Source: Anaerohalosphaeraceae bacterium
Lineage (GTDB): Bacteria; Planctomycetota; Phycisphaerae; Sedimentisphaerales; Anaerohalosphaeraceae
Assembly: GCA_037479115.1 (NCBI GenBank)
Contig: JBBFLK010000009.1
Location: forward strand, 1-64,000
Length of the DNA stretch: 64,000 nucleotides
Direction of reading: 5' to 3'
The position numbers and the translations under genes were made by a program. Shown here piece after piece: positions 27,211 to 37,133 of this stretch; within the stretch, counting starts at the first letter, position 1; every line of letters begins with the position of its first letter. The notes under the pieces were generated by a model. That model was not told where the DNA came from and made no database searches. It was given only the letters and a program-made list of their open reading frames with translations.

Positions 27211-27887
27211 CAGTTGTCTCCTTTTGACCGGAGGATTTGTTTATAAAGATGCTGGGTACAGACGGTTTCCAAATGAGCCAGAAAGGCCCTGTATCGGTTC
27301 TGCTTTCGAACCAGCTGATAATGAAAAAACAGACCCGGCAAAGCAATAATCAGACCGGTTTCCGTCGTGATAAGGGCTTCGGAAATGCCGCCGGCCACCA
27401 TCGCCATGGTTTTTTCTCCGCCGCTGCCGGTCGCCAGCGCCGAAAACGTCGCCAGCATCCCGGTAACGGTTCCCAGCAGACCGAGCAGTGGCGCCAGTCC
27501 GACGCAGATTTTCATCACCCGCAGGTCTCTTTCAAACGGTCCCAGCTCGGCGGTTTTGAGTTCTTCAAAGAACAAAACACAGTCTTTCAGTGTGGAAAAA
27601 CCGCTTACTTCGTTCAGAATTCGTCCGACGGTACCCCGGCGCAGATTCGGCTGTTCGAGCCACTGGCGCCAGGTTTTTTCGCGGATTCGGGTAAATCCCT
27701 TTTCCGCAAATCGGAGCCACAGATGAACCCCCAGCCCGAACATCACAATACCCACGGCGGCGATGGCCGTCATGGCCCACCCGCCGGACAGCCAGATGCT
27801 CCAGGCCTCCCCCAGAAACCTCTGCATCGGTTCGGGCAGAAACCGAAGCATCTCGGAAATCTGATTGGGAAGATTCAGTTCGCTCAC
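27210..27887 (-). CDS. exbB: ExbB/TolQ-family proton channel protein
   Basis: The 225-residue product has three membrane segments. The conserved core is [22 protein letters not shown] and [20 protein letters not shown]. It is the second MotA/TolQ/ExbB-domain protein in the cassette and lacks the extra domains of its upstream neighbour. It overlaps that gene by four bases. It corresponds to ExbB2 of Vibrio-type clusters. Confidence 0.94.
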   Translation of the reverse strand: MSELNLPNQISEMLRFLPEPMQRFLGEAWSIWLSGGWAMTAIAAVGIVMFGLGVHLWLRFAEKGFTRIREKTWRQWLEQPNLRRGTVGRILNEVSGFSTLKDCVLFFEELKTAELGPFERDLRVMKICVGLAPLLGLLGTVTGMLATFSALATGSGGEKTMAMVAGGISEALITTETGLIIALPGLFFHYQLVRKQNRYRAFLAHLETVCTQHLYKQILRSKGDN

Positions 27888-29737
27888 TGGACCTCCTGAC
27901 GACTTGATGCATTTCGGCTCATCTGGCCGACCAGACGGTCCTGGTGGTCCAAAATCGGCAGATGAGCATCTCTGTGCTGCTCAAAGGCCTTCTGGACCTG
28001 TCGGGGATGCGCATCAATTCGGATAAAGGAGTCTTTGCGGTCGAGCAGGAGCTCCAGAGGCGTATTGGCAGGCCGGGCCAGCAGCTCCTGGACCTGCACG
28101 GAACCCAGGTATTTGCCGGCCTTGTCCACGACAAAAATCCGCTCGAGAGAATCCTCGTTTTCGAGGGCCAGAATCTGTACAAGGATTTCGGCGATTTTGG
28201 TCTGCGGTTCCGCCTGCACAAACGGCGGAATCTGGACAGACGGCTGGACGGCCGGCTGTTCCTGCACCGGTTCAGCGGCGGCCGCCGGAGCCGACGAAAC
28301 CGACGGGGCATGGGCGGCGGCTTTGGCCAGTTCGTTCAGAAACGCAAAGGCCGTCTTTTCCATCTGGTTGAGAATCCCTTTGGATTTGCGGGACAGAAAA
28401 GCATGAATCAGCAGCGAAGGAATCGCCACAATCAGACCGAATTCCGTTGTAATGAGAGCCTCAGAGATGCCGCCGGAAAGGGTTTTGACATCTCCGGAGC
28501 CGAACACGGTAATCAATTTAAAGGTGTTGATGATGCCGGTCACCGTTCCCAGAAGCCCCAGCAGCGGTGCACAGGCGGCGCTGACAGCAATAAAGGGAAG
28601 GAACCGCTCCAGTTTCAGACGAACCGCCAGGATTTTTTCATACAGAATCTCCTCGACGAGCTCCCGCGGCTCGTTCATGTGCTCGACACCGACCCGGAGC
28701 ATCTGTCCAATCGGGCCCCGGATGGCGCGGGCTTTTTCCTTCGCCTCGGCGGAATCCATTTTCGAGACCGCTTTAAGAAAGGCGTTGATTTTTCTGGCGG
28801 AGGGCATTCGTATCCAGAGCATGCTGAACCACTTGAACAAGGCCACCAGAAACGCCGCACCCGCCAGGGCGAAAATCGGTATCATCACCGGGCCGCCCTT
28901 CTGAATATGCTCCAGAAGGGATTCACGAGTCTGTTCAATTTTGCGGGCATTGCCGAGGGTCGGGTCCAGCGGAAACAGCCCCTGAGATGTTTCAATCAGT
29001 TCGGCGGCGGCCTGGGCAATCTGCGGATTTTCAAACGGCAGAACGGTCGGCTCCAGAGAGCCGAGCTGCTGTTCTACGGTGCCCACAACTCGCCCGTCAT
29101 GAGAACGGAACAAAGCAATCGGCCCCAGCAGGACAAATGTCCCTTTCTGCACCAGACCGGTGGAATCTACGGCGGTGCCTTCGAAGCGGGCCCCGCCGAG
29201 CGCTTCTTCCAGACGGTCCAGAGCCGTCAGGAGCAGACGGCCCTGCGCTTCATAGATTTCCATCGGACTGAGGGTTCGGTTTTCCGCCGCCAGTTTGGCC
29301 TCTTCGAGCACTGACCGATACCGCTGAAGTTCGGCAATATGAAGGCGAGATTCGAAATTGCGGATGTATTCTCCCAGCAGGCCGGACAAATAAGACGCCT
29401 CCTCCTGACGGGCCTTGATTTCATTGCGGAGGGTGCTCAGGTCCAGCGTGCGTCCGTCGAGCAGGCGGGAAGTCTGCTGGTACTGCCGGCGGACTTCGAG
29501 CAGCCGGTTTTCCAGCTCGTTGATTCGCCGGTTCAGAGGCAGCAGCTCCTCGGCCATCTGCTGCCGGAAGGCAGCCAGTTCGGCCAGACTGTCATCCAGT
29601 TTCTGCTGAATTTTCTGAACGGAGGCATTGACATCCGCCGTCTGGTTCTGACCGTATCCGACGGAAACAAGCCCCAGAGCCGGGAGAATGACGGCCAGAG
29701 TTCGATGCAGAATGATTGTTCGAAAAGACCGTATCAT
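27884..29737 (-). CDS. TtpC-like ExbB protein fused to C-terminal CBS-like domains
   Basis: The 617-residue product has a signal peptide (residues 1-29), a long periplasmic coiled coil (about 35-180), and an ExbB/TolQ domain (about 280-475) with [19 protein letters not shown] and [20 protein letters not shown]. An Ala/Pro-rich linker follows. The last 90 residues (SLERIFVVDKAGKYLGSVQV, then FIRIDAHPRQVQKAFEQHRD and HLPILDHQDRLVGQM) look like a CBS pair of the MgtE type. The first part matches TtpC, which is needed for TonB2 function in Vibrio. The CBS extension is unusual and should lie in the cytoplasm. It sits 13 bases after the DUF3450 gene. Confidence 0.9.
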   Translation of the reverse strand: MIRSFRTIILHRTLAVILPALGLVSVGYGQNQTADVNASVQKIQQKLDDSLAELAAFRQQMAEELLPLNRRINELENRLLEVRRQYQQTSRLLDGRTLDLSTLRNEIKARQEEASYLSGLLGEYIRNFESRLHIAELQRYRSVLEEAKLAAENRTLSPMEIYEAQGRLLLTALDRLEEALGGARFEGTAVDSTGLVQKGTFVLLGPIALFRSHDGRVVGTVEQQLGSLEPTVLPFENPQIAQAAAELIETSQGLFPLDPTLGNARKIEQTRESLLEHIQKGGPVMIPIFALAGAAFLVALFKWFSMLWIRMPSARKINAFLKAVSKMDSAEAKEKARAIRGPIGQMLRVGVEHMNEPRELVEEILYEKILAVRLKLERFLPFIAVSAACAPLLGLLGTVTGIINTFKLITVFGSGDVKTLSGGISEALITTEFGLIVAIPSLLIHAFLSRKSKGILNQMEKTAFAFLNELAKAAAHAPSVSSAPAAAAEPVQEQPAVQPSVQIPPFVQAEPQTKIAEILVQILALENEDSLERIFVVDKAGKYLGSVQVQELLARPANTPLELLLDRKDSFIRIDAHPRQVQKAFEQHRDAHLPILDHQDRLVGQMSRNASSRQEVQ

Positions 29738-29750
29738 GCTGATTCCTTAT

Positions 29751-30581
29751 TTACTGAATGGTTAAAGGCAGAAGAACATAAGAAGCGGTTTTCTCATTTT
29801 TCAATATGGCGATTAAATCGCTGACAGAGCCGGCGATCTCCGGTTTCACGGTCCAGTTCCACCGGTTTTCATCCGGAAATCCGAAACCGCCTGCGGTCTG
29901 GGCCGGATTGCTGAAATATCCGCAGCTGATGCCGACATAGACGGCGGCAACTTCCTGCGAGGTGCCGTCCGGAAGCGTGCGGATTTCGCTGACGGCCGTA
30001 ATTTCCTTGTGAAACTTATCCACTTCATTCAGAATGCCCACCACATTCTGGAAGCGTTCGGACAGAGACTGGCGGGACGAATCCGATTTCGCGGCAATCC
30101 GCTGACTGAGGGGCTTGACGTGCTGACGAAGCGGTTCGGGCAGACGTTCCAGCAGAGCACAAACCCGCTCCTCCATCCGGCTGACGAGCTTTTTCAGCAC
30201 AGAAGAGGCATCCAGCAGCCGCTCTTTTTCTTCGAGCATTTCATCGCGTTTGCGGTCGGCTTCGGCAATGCTGGCATCCGCTTCGCGGATTTTATTTTCA
30301 ACCGATTCTATCTCCCGCTCCAGCAGGGCTATCCGTTCGGCCAGCAGCTCCTTGGCCAGGGCAAAATCCCGTTTTTCTTTCGACAGAATCCGCTGCGTTT
30401 CCACCCATTTTTCTGTGGCCGTGCGGATGGTTTCGAGTGTCTCGGCGGTCTCCGAGGCCCGAGCCGCGGAGAAGAAAAGGCCGACGGCAGCCAGCCCGAA
30501 CAGCCATCGACGCATGCCGGACGGCCTAAACACCGGATGCCTTTTTCCGCAACCTGCTTTTTCTGAAAGACTTCTGTTCAT
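29751..30581 (-). CDS. DUF3450 family periplasmic coiled-coil protein
   Basis: The 276-residue product has a hydrophobic export signal at about residues 25-42 (WLFGLAAVGLFFSAARASE), then a coiled coil (KRDFALAKELLAERIALLER onward). The C-terminal half contains TLPDGTSQEVAAVYVGISCG and FPDENRWNWTVKPEIAGSVS. DUF3450 genes stand just upstream of ttpC in gamma-proteobacterial TonB2 clusters, as here. The ATG at 30581 follows GGAAGGATG; a later ATG at 30515 would give a shorter signal but has no ribosome site. Function unknown. Confidence 0.85.
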   Translation of the reverse strand: MNRSLSEKAGCGKRHPVFRPSGMRRWLFGLAAVGLFFSAARASETAETLETIRTATEKWVETQRILSKEKRDFALAKELLAERIALLEREIESVENKIREADASIAEADRKRDEMLEEKERLLDASSVLKKLVSRMEERVCALLERLPEPLRQHVKPLSQRIAAKSDSSRQSLSERFQNVVGILNEVDKFHKEITAVSEIRTLPDGTSQEVAAVYVGISCGYFSNPAQTAGGFGFPDENRWNWTVKPEIAGSVSDLIAILKNEKTASYVLLPLTIQ

Positions 30582-30712
30582 TTATGAACATCCTTCCTGA
30601 ATCGGTTTCGGTTTCTTTCTGCTTTCCCGGAACAAGAGGACTCTACCCTTATCCTGTTAGGGATTTATTAAAATCCTGTTTGGTTCCGGTAAGTTTGCGG
30701 TTCTGCTGCGTC

Positions 30713-33700
30713 CTAAAAAGATGCGCTTAGACTCAGGGAAAACTCCATTCCCTTCCGATACGAGCTTTTGGTTACATCCTCTCCGATATATTTGGAGCGG
30801 TACACGGTTTTGATTTCCGGGTCGAGCAGGTTCTTGGCCTGAAACTTCAGTTTCCAGATAGACCCGAGGGGCTGGGTCAGACTGAAATTGAGCGTGCCGT
30901 ACTCGGTTTCATAGAGACTGGGAATCAGCACGCGGGTCTGACCGGCACCCGGACTGGCACCAGCCACGAGGGTATCGCCTCGCACCGTATAAAACAGGGC
31001 CAGCTGCGTTTTGACTTCAGGTACGTCGTAGGTCAGGTAAAGATTATACAGATACTTGGGAGCGTTAGTCATATCTCGCTTGGTCATCGGCGCACGAACA
31101 TTGGGATGATTGAATCGCTCGGCCTCATCGGATGGAAGAGTTACCTCAGAATCAATCAGGGTGGCGTTGCCTCCGACAGAAACCCCCTGCAGATTCTCCC
31201 AAAAACGAGCCAGGTCCTGACGAATTTCCAGTTCATAGCCGCTCATTTGGCCTTCGGGATAATTGACAGCGGTCGTGAAGTCAAAAGAGGCAGTGACCCG
31301 CTGAACGTACTCGATGGGGTTCTTGATTTTTTTATGAAACCAGGAGAGGGAAAAGAGACTGCCCGCATACGGGGTATAATCCAGCCGCAGGTCATAGTTT
31401 TTCAGGGAGCTGGTCTGCAGGTCCGGATTCCCGATAAAGACATCGCCGCCTAAGTATTCACTCTGCATAATCGGGGTCAATTCTTTGAGGGTCTGGCGGG
31501 CGATGGTTTCGCTGTAGGAGCCGCGAAGCGTAATCGGGTCCCACGGACGATACTGAAATCCGATAGAAGGCAGGACATCGGTCTGCTGCGTCGAGACATC
31601 CGCATCACCGGGGTTGAGTTTTACGGCAGTGTACGAACCTTTGGGATACCAGAAAACCTGGGATTCCGGCTCATTGATGATTTCGAGGGTGGTTTTTTCG
31701 ACTCGGCTGCCGCCAATCAGGTTAAACTGGGAAGTCAGGGGCATATCCATCATATAATACCAGGCAGAGATTTTTTGCAGACCTTTATAGTCCACATCAA
31801 CCTGTCCGGCCGTAATGGGGTGATTTTCGGTCGGAAATGTACTGCTCCAATAGAACTCCCACGGCCTTTTGGGGCCCATTAGATTGTCGGCAAAATTCGC
31901 AAACGACTCCTGCTCGTACCGACGGGTAACGGTGTCTTCAAAGAACCCGAATTTCAGATATCCTTCCTGACCGCCCCACTGTTCAAACGGAAGTTTCAGA
32001 TTAATCTGATATTGCTCGCTGTCTTCCGTAATCTCTTTCCAGACTCTCTGGAGATAGCCCATCGTAAAGTTGGCGGAGGGTTTAAAGGGCTGATGCTGTC
32101 CAACCACTCGGCCGCCTTCAATCAGCGGATACCATTTGGTGCCGAGCATCCGCTTGTCGGGCTGAACCATCCCGGCGGAGCTGTAGGCGATTTTCCAGTC
32201 CACCTCCGGCGGCAGAGTCCGCAGCCAGCGGCCCAGACTCAGGTCCAAATCAAACAATGTATGACGCCCGCTGAACTGAAGGGTGCGGGTAGTCCGTTCG
32301 GTATATTCGAGTGTTTCCGAACGCAGATACGGGGAAGCATCCGGTGATTCGGAGTTGCCGGGATGGTCCGGGTCATACGGGTCATAATTGTCATATTCAG
32401 GCCCGAAAAAGTTCGGCCAGTATCGATGCAGATTTTTCTTGCCCCGTGTATTTTCGGCCAGCGTGGCGGTGTCTTCGGCAACCCGTGTATAAAGATACAA
32501 AATAGAAAACCGGTGATCTTCCAGCTCAATGCCGGCCGTGCCTAAGGTGCCCCACTGAACAGATTGAGTGCTTTCCCGAATGTCCCAGAGCGAGGTCTTA
32601 AAGGCATCCCATCCCTCAATTTGCGACTGACGCGGCGTCATCGGCTGACCGGGACTGCGGACCCAGTAGGTATCATCCCGTCCCTCCTTATAGGAGCTGT
32701 CCTTTTCGTAGAAGAAGCTGCCGAATCCCCCGATTCGGGTTCCGTCGGCCAAATCAAACTTATCCCCGCCGGACAGAGACCATTTGTAATCGCGCGGTTC
32801 GTCCACGGGACTGACGCCGACCGCCCCGGTCCAGTTCATTCCCAGTCGGTCATACTGAATATCCCGTTCTCCTTCATCTTTGCCCCACCGGTTGACGCCA
32901 CCGCCTCGATACCCTAAAAAGCGGCTTCCGGCAGAAGGATAATCCCAGCTGGTTGAATAATCGGCCTTGAGCGTTCGTTCATTGGGCACTCCCTTCAGAA
33001 CAATATTGACCGCTCCTCCGGAGGCATCGCCCTGCTGGTCGGGCGTAAAGGTCTTGCTGACCTGGATGCTCTCGATGGCGGCGGCCGGAAACTGGTCCAG
33101 TTGGACGGCTCGTTTGTCGGCGTCGGCCGTGGGCAGACGCACGCCGTTCATCTGGGAATTGACGTATCGGTCGGGAAGACCGCGAATGACGGCGTATTTC
33201 CCATCCTGAACGGTGGCTCCGGCAACCAGACGCAGGGCGCTGGCCGCATCCGAGGCGCCGGCCCGGCTCATCAAATCGGCGCTGATGGAATCCATCAGAG
33301 CCGGACTTTCCATCCGCAGGTCCAGCAGCGCCGCTTCTGTGCCCGCCCCCATCTGCAGGTCTTCCACCACAAACTCTTCAATATCCGTGAAATCGCCCGT
33401 TAATGATACATTCAGGTCGGTCATCTGGCCGGCCTGCACCAGCACGTTAGAGCGAACCAGACGGGTATAACCGGATTTGGAAACAATCAGGGTATAGGTT
33501 CCGGGCGCCACTTCCGGAAACAGAAACTGGCCGTCCTGATTGGTCTGGACGGAAGCGTCGAGCTCTGCAATCACAACCGAGGCCGCCCCGAGGGGCATCC
33601 CGAAATCGCTGTCATAGACCGTTCCGCGAATGCTCCCGATGCCCTCAGCAGCCTGAGCCGGCTGTCCTACAGCCAGCACCAGCAGCCAGACCAGAGCCCC

Positions 33701-33721
33701 GCACGCCGTCTGTTTTACCAT
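30713..33721 (-). CDS. TonB-dependent outer-membrane receptor
   Basis: The 1002-residue product has a signal peptide (ending QPAQAAEG), a carboxypeptidase-regulatory-like beta sandwich (about residues 28-110; IRGTVYDSDFGMPLGAASVV, DGQFLFPEVAPGTYTLIVSK), a plug domain (ALRLVAGATVQDGKYAVIRG, DRYVNSQMNGVRLP) and a 22-strand barrel ending in FSLSLSASF with C-terminal Phe. The substrate is not evident. The start overlaps the TPR stop by seven bases, and the DUF3450-TtpC-ExbB-ExbD-TonB cassette follows 131 bases later, so this receptor and its motor are likely made together. Confidence 0.95.
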   Translation of the reverse strand: MVKQTACGALVWLLVLAVGQPAQAAEGIGSIRGTVYDSDFGMPLGAASVVIAELDASVQTNQDGQFLFPEVAPGTYTLIVSKSGYTRLVRSNVLVQAGQMTDLNVSLTGDFTDIEEFVVEDLQMGAGTEAALLDLRMESPALMDSISADLMSRAGASDAASALRLVAGATVQDGKYAVIRGLPDRYVNSQMNGVRLPTADADKRAVQLDQFPAAAIESIQVSKTFTPDQQGDASGGAVNIVLKGVPNERTLKADYSTSWDYPSAGSRFLGYRGGGVNRWGKDEGERDIQYDRLGMNWTGAVGVSPVDEPRDYKWSLSGGDKFDLADGTRIGGFGSFFYEKDSSYKEGRDDTYWVRSPGQPMTPRQSQIEGWDAFKTSLWDIRESTQSVQWGTLGTAGIELEDHRFSILYLYTRVAEDTATLAENTRGKKNLHRYWPNFFGPEYDNYDPYDPDHPGNSESPDASPYLRSETLEYTERTTRTLQFSGRHTLFDLDLSLGRWLRTLPPEVDWKIAYSSAGMVQPDKRMLGTKWYPLIEGGRVVGQHQPFKPSANFTMGYLQRVWKEITEDSEQYQINLKLPFEQWGGQEGYLKFGFFEDTVTRRYEQESFANFADNLMGPKRPWEFYWSSTFPTENHPITAGQVDVDYKGLQKISAWYYMMDMPLTSQFNLIGGSRVEKTTLEIINEPESQVFWYPKGSYTAVKLNPGDADVSTQQTDVLPSIGFQYRPWDPITLRGSYSETIARQTLKELTPIMQSEYLGGDVFIGNPDLQTSSLKNYDLRLDYTPYAGSLFSLSWFHKKIKNPIEYVQRVTASFDFTTAVNYPEGQMSGYELEIRQDLARFWENLQGVSVGGNATLIDSEVTLPSDEAERFNHPNVRAPMTKRDMTNAPKYLYNLYLTYDVPEVKTQLALFYTVRGDTLVAGASPGAGQTRVLIPSLYETEYGTLNFSLTQPLGSIWKLKFQAKNLLDPEIKTVYRSKYIGEDVTKSSYRKGMEFSLSLSASF

Positions 33722-34974
33722 GGCTGGCCTAATCCTTTGTGAATCTGACGAATCCGTTCCCGCAATTCCGCATCCGGTTCCACCGCAGACAGGACCATCG
33801 AACAGCAGGTGGCCGCCAAATCCTCCGCCCGAGGACGGGAATTGGGATTTTCGACCCCCTCTTCAACCGCTCTCTTGTAGAGAGCCAGCGCGGCGTCCTT
33901 GTCCTCCATTTTCGCATAGGCCTCTGCCAGCGGCCGCAGAGCGGCGGCTCGATAGATATTAAAGATGGCCTGTCTTCTGGCTTCGTAGGTTTTCAGAAGC
34001 TCCTGGGCTTCTTTTTGGGCCTGCTCGCGCTGTCCGGCCCGGTATCGAAGAGCCGCCAGGGGAGCCCCGAGGGCAAACAGCGTCTCATCCGGCCACTGAT
34101 ATTTGTCCAAAAGCTGCCGGGCCTCTTCGAGCAGTTCGAGGGCTTTGGCGGAATCGGTATGCTCCAGAGCGGCCTCCGTCAGCTGCGTGAGCAGCCGAAT
34201 TCGAAGAAAGGCAGGCAGCGGCGACCAGGAGTTCCTGATTTTCTCTTCCAGTTCAGTCCGCTGCTCTTTTTGGTCATACACCATATCGTACATCTGTGCA
34301 TACGAAAAAAGAACGTTGTTGCGGACGTCTTCATTGTTCCGCTTCAATTCCGATTCAAGCCGCTGTACTTCCTTGTCGAACAGGTCCTTCTGCTGCAGCT
34401 GCGCCTTGCCGAGCAACATCTTTCCCCGCTGAGAGGGTTCCAGCCCCTCCTGAGCTTTGAGGGCGGTTTCGAGCTGCCCGAGCTGAGCATAAACCTGAGC
34501 GATTTTGGACTTAATCAGGTCCTGACGCCATTCCTGAACGGGCTCCGGAGAGGCATTGGGCAGGCCTTTTTCGGCAATTTCCCGGGCCAGTCGGAGATAC
34601 TGCTCCGCCAGCGGTGCTTTCCCGCGACGGGCTGCATACACGGCCAAATCCGCCAGACAGGCCCCGCGTCTCCAGTTGTCAATTCTCTGCAGGTATCGAA
34701 GCGCCCGTCCGGGCTGGTCCAGTTTCAGTGCGGTTTCGACTACCATAGCCTGCGCGCGGCTTCGGTCCTTCAAATGCGGCTTGACCGGTATTTTCGCGGC
34801 GGTTTCGAATGCCAAATCGAGCAGTTCAAGCCGCCAGGGTTCCAGGGGCTGATCCTGCAATTCCTGCGCCTCCGGTTCGCTCGGAGCCGAAGAAGGGAGG
34901 CTCTTCTTTTCCGCCGCTGCACAAACGGCGGCGGTCAGAATGCCAATCCACAGCAAACGAATCATCGTCTTCAT
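33715..34974 (-). CDS. Exported TPR-like helical repeat protein
   Basis: The 419-residue product has a signal peptide (MIRLLWIGILTAAVCAAAEK) and helical repeats, for example ALRYLQRIDNWRRGACLADL and LRPLAEAYAKMEDKDAALAL, that read as degenerate TPRs. The ATG at 34974 has GGAAAG five bases upstream and gives a proper signal peptide; the frame can start seven codons earlier. It overlaps the receptor gene, which implies coupled translation. Confidence 0.82.
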   Translation of the reverse strand: MKTMIRLLWIGILTAAVCAAAEKKSLPSSAPSEPEAQELQDQPLEPWRLELLDLAFETAAKIPVKPHLKDRSRAQAMVVETALKLDQPGRALRYLQRIDNWRRGACLADLAVYAARRGKAPLAEQYLRLAREIAEKGLPNASPEPVQEWRQDLIKSKIAQVYAQLGQLETALKAQEGLEPSQRGKMLLGKAQLQQKDLFDKEVQRLESELKRNNEDVRNNVLFSYAQMYDMVYDQKEQRTELEEKIRNSWSPLPAFLRIRLLTQLTEAALEHTDSAKALELLEEARQLLDKYQWPDETLFALGAPLAALRYRAGQREQAQKEAQELLKTYEARRQAIFNIYRAAALRPLAEAYAKMEDKDAALALYKRAVEEGVENPNSRPRAEDLAATCCSMVLSAVEPDAELRERIRQIHKGLGQPW

Positions 34975-35104
34975 AGGTCTTTCCTTTTCCGACAAGCCGG
35001 GCTTGTCTAACTGATTTTGAGTATTTCGCGGGACTTTATACGGATTTTGTGTTCGGTATATTTGGAAACAATTAGGTTTCGGTTAGACCCGACCGGACTG
35101 AAAC

Positions 35105-35138
35105 AAAAAAGGATGGCAGAAGCCGTCTTCTGCCATCC
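35105..35138 (-). terminator. Intrinsic terminator after the secreted repeat protein
   Basis: A perfect 12-pair stem, GGATGGCAGAAG (35111-35122) with its complement (35127-35138) around a four-base loop, is followed on the minus strand by TTTTTT (plus A-run 35105-35110). Confidence 0.88.
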
Positions 35139-35173
35139 CCATTCCTTACTTCCAGTCTGGTGCGAAGTTCAAT

Positions 35174-36790
35174 TTACAGACTCAGGAGCCAGTTCTCGCT
35201 GAGAACGGAGATGTCATCCAGATTCACCTGGTCATCGCCGGTGACATCGCCCTTCAGGCCGGTCATGCCGTACTGATAAGCGGCCGTCCAGCCGATAAGC
35301 CAGTTGTCATATGCGCTGAAGGCGCCGCGATAGGTGACCGGAGTAAAGAACCCGTCCGCCGGAGCCGCCGGAGCCGGTGTTAAAGCATCGTTGGCCGCCC
35401 GGGGGTCAATGAACACAACCGGCTTGAGGGTCTTGCCGCCGGCCGTTACATCCGCGCCGCGAACCAGGGCCCGAATCGGGCTCTGCGTGGCGAAAATATT
35501 TCCGACGCAGTTGCTGCCGCTCAGACCGGCCACATAGTTATAACCGTTAGAGTTGGAATACGCCTGTGAGTGATTATTGTTGTAGAAGACGCAGTAGTTA
35601 ATTTCAGCCAGCTTACCGGAGGTCTGGGCCTGGTACATCTTCTGAAGATCGGCAGCCGTAGCACAACTGACATTCGGATGTCCGCCGGTCTTGGGGTTGG
35701 ACTTATTCCAGGCCTCATCGTAGTTGGTGGTCCAAGTCTCCGCCCACGTGAGGGTGCCGTTGTAAGCATAGCCGTTATCGTTGTCGCTGGCGTTGTCAAA
35801 CCGGACCAGGTTCGTGCCGAGGTCCATAAAGATGCTGTTATGGAACTGGACGCGGGCATTGCCTCTCCAGGCGGTTCCGGCCCGACCGGCCAGAGGCTGT
35901 CCGATAGCCGTAAAGTTGTAGATGTTCGCAGTCGTAACCGGCTGGGCGTCGGAGTTTTCGGCGCCGTCCATCTCAAAGCAGTGGTCGCAGACACCGGAAC
36001 CCTGGGCCGCATCCGCACTGTATCCCTGAACAATCAAGCCAAACTGGGCCTTGCCTCTCCAGCCCTGGTCGATGTCAAAATAATCATCGCCGACGTTCCA
36101 GATGCTCACATACTTCAGATTGACGGTTCCGCCCCAGATTTCGATGCCGTCATCCACGTTATTCATAATTTCGAGATAAGCAATATCCGTTTCGCGACCG
36201 ACACCGCCGAGCGAAAGCCCATTGAGCTCATTGGCCAAACCGACCACGCGGCCGCCGTAGCGAATCGAAACATACATCAGCGAGCCGCTGTCATCGTCGT
36301 CATCGTTGCCGCCGTAAAGAACCCGCGTATCACCCGGAAACTCTTCCACGAGCCCTTCCATCGGAGAGACGTTAGACCCGAGCGGGCAGGACTGCTGATT
36401 GAGAATGTTGGTGTTGGAAATCATGGCCCTGCCCATAATGGTCAGGTTGCCCCACTCATTGCAGACCGGACGCCAGGTTTTGAAATCATCATTCTTCGAG
36501 GTGAAGATAATGGGCTTCAGAGCCGTTCCGACGGCATAGATTTTGGCTCCGCGGCAGACCGCCAGAGACCCGGCACCGTTGGCTGACGGCGTGCTGGCGA
36601 TAATCGTTCCCGGTTCAATCGTCAGAGTTGCACCGGGCAGAACATAAATCTGCGTTTGCAGATTGTAGGTATTGTCGGCTGTCCAGGTTGTCGAAGTGGT
36701 AATATCGCTGGTGACCAAAATCTCGGCCCCCTGCGCCATGCCGACCACCAGAAGCCCACATACCAAAAGACTTGCTGTGATTCTCTTCAT
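35174..36790 (-). CDS. Secreted beta-helix-like protein with dockerin-like tail
   Basis: The 538-residue product has a signal peptide (ITASLLVCGLLVVGMAQGAE). The body has repeated strand-turn units (YVLPGATLTIEPGTIIAS, LEIMNNVDDGIEIWGGTVNL, LKYVSIWNVGDDYFDIDQGW), which suggest a right-handed parallel beta helix. An acidic run GGNDDDDDSGSL lies near residue 160. The C-terminus GLKGDVTGDDQVNLDDISVL resembles one dockerin repeat. It has its own strong terminator, so it is a separate transcript upstream of the TPR-receptor-TonB run and may be the cargo capture protein for that receptor. Confidence 0.85.
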   Translation of the reverse strand: MKRITASLLVCGLLVVGMAQGAEILVTSDITTSTTWTADNTYNLQTQIYVLPGATLTIEPGTIIASTPSANGAGSLAVCRGAKIYAVGTALKPIIFTSKNDDFKTWRPVCNEWGNLTIMGRAMISNTNILNQQSCPLGSNVSPMEGLVEEFPGDTRVLYGGNDDDDDSGSLMYVSIRYGGRVVGLANELNGLSLGGVGRETDIAYLEIMNNVDDGIEIWGGTVNLKYVSIWNVGDDYFDIDQGWRGKAQFGLIVQGYSADAAQGSGVCDHCFEMDGAENSDAQPVTTANIYNFTAIGQPLAGRAGTAWRGNARVQFHNSIFMDLGTNLVRFDNASDNDNGYAYNGTLTWAETWTTNYDEAWNKSNPKTGGHPNVSCATAADLQKMYQAQTSGKLAEINYCVFYNNNHSQAYSNSNGYNYVAGLSGSNCVGNIFATQSPIRALVRGADVTAGGKTLKPVVFIDPRAANDALTPAPAAPADGFFTPVTYRGAFSAYDNWLIGWTAAYQYGMTGLKGDVTGDDQVNLDDISVLSENWLLSL

Positions 36791-37133
36791 AATACTTTTC
36801 CCTTTCTTTCCTGAAACGTTCCCTGCTTTTCATACACACACCGGTTTGGACACACTTCACACACGACACCTGCGGCGCACACCGCAGCAGCACGGGGAAA
36901 TTTGTAATGAGACGCTGTTAGGCAAGAATGAACCAACTGTTAAAAAAGCATAAAAGAAAAGAAGAAAATGGCGATATTGTCTATGCGATATGGCATATAT
37001 AAGCCGAAAAATTTTTCCGTAGTGAACATTCAGCCCCTTTTCCTTTAACCGGACAGAAAAACCCTCATTCCTGATTGCAAAAACCAGCTGAAGTTGATAT
37101 GGTAAAGGGCGTGAAGGCCCAACGGCCGGATAT
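36791..37133. other. Intergenic region between divergent units
   Basis: These 343 bases separate the minus-strand secreted-protein gene from the plus-strand tRNA. The middle (36900-37020) is AT-rich. AAAGGGAAAAG before 36790 is the ribosome site of the secreted-protein gene. The tRNA promoter lies at 37075-37103. No other gene or clear repeat is seen, and no strong minus-strand promoter could be singled out. Confidence 0.6.
37075..37103 (+). promoter_or_regulatory. Putative promoter of tRNA-Ser
   Basis: TTGCAA (37075-37080) and TATGGT (37098-37103) are 17 bases apart, about 30 bases before the mature tRNA. Confidence 0.5.
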
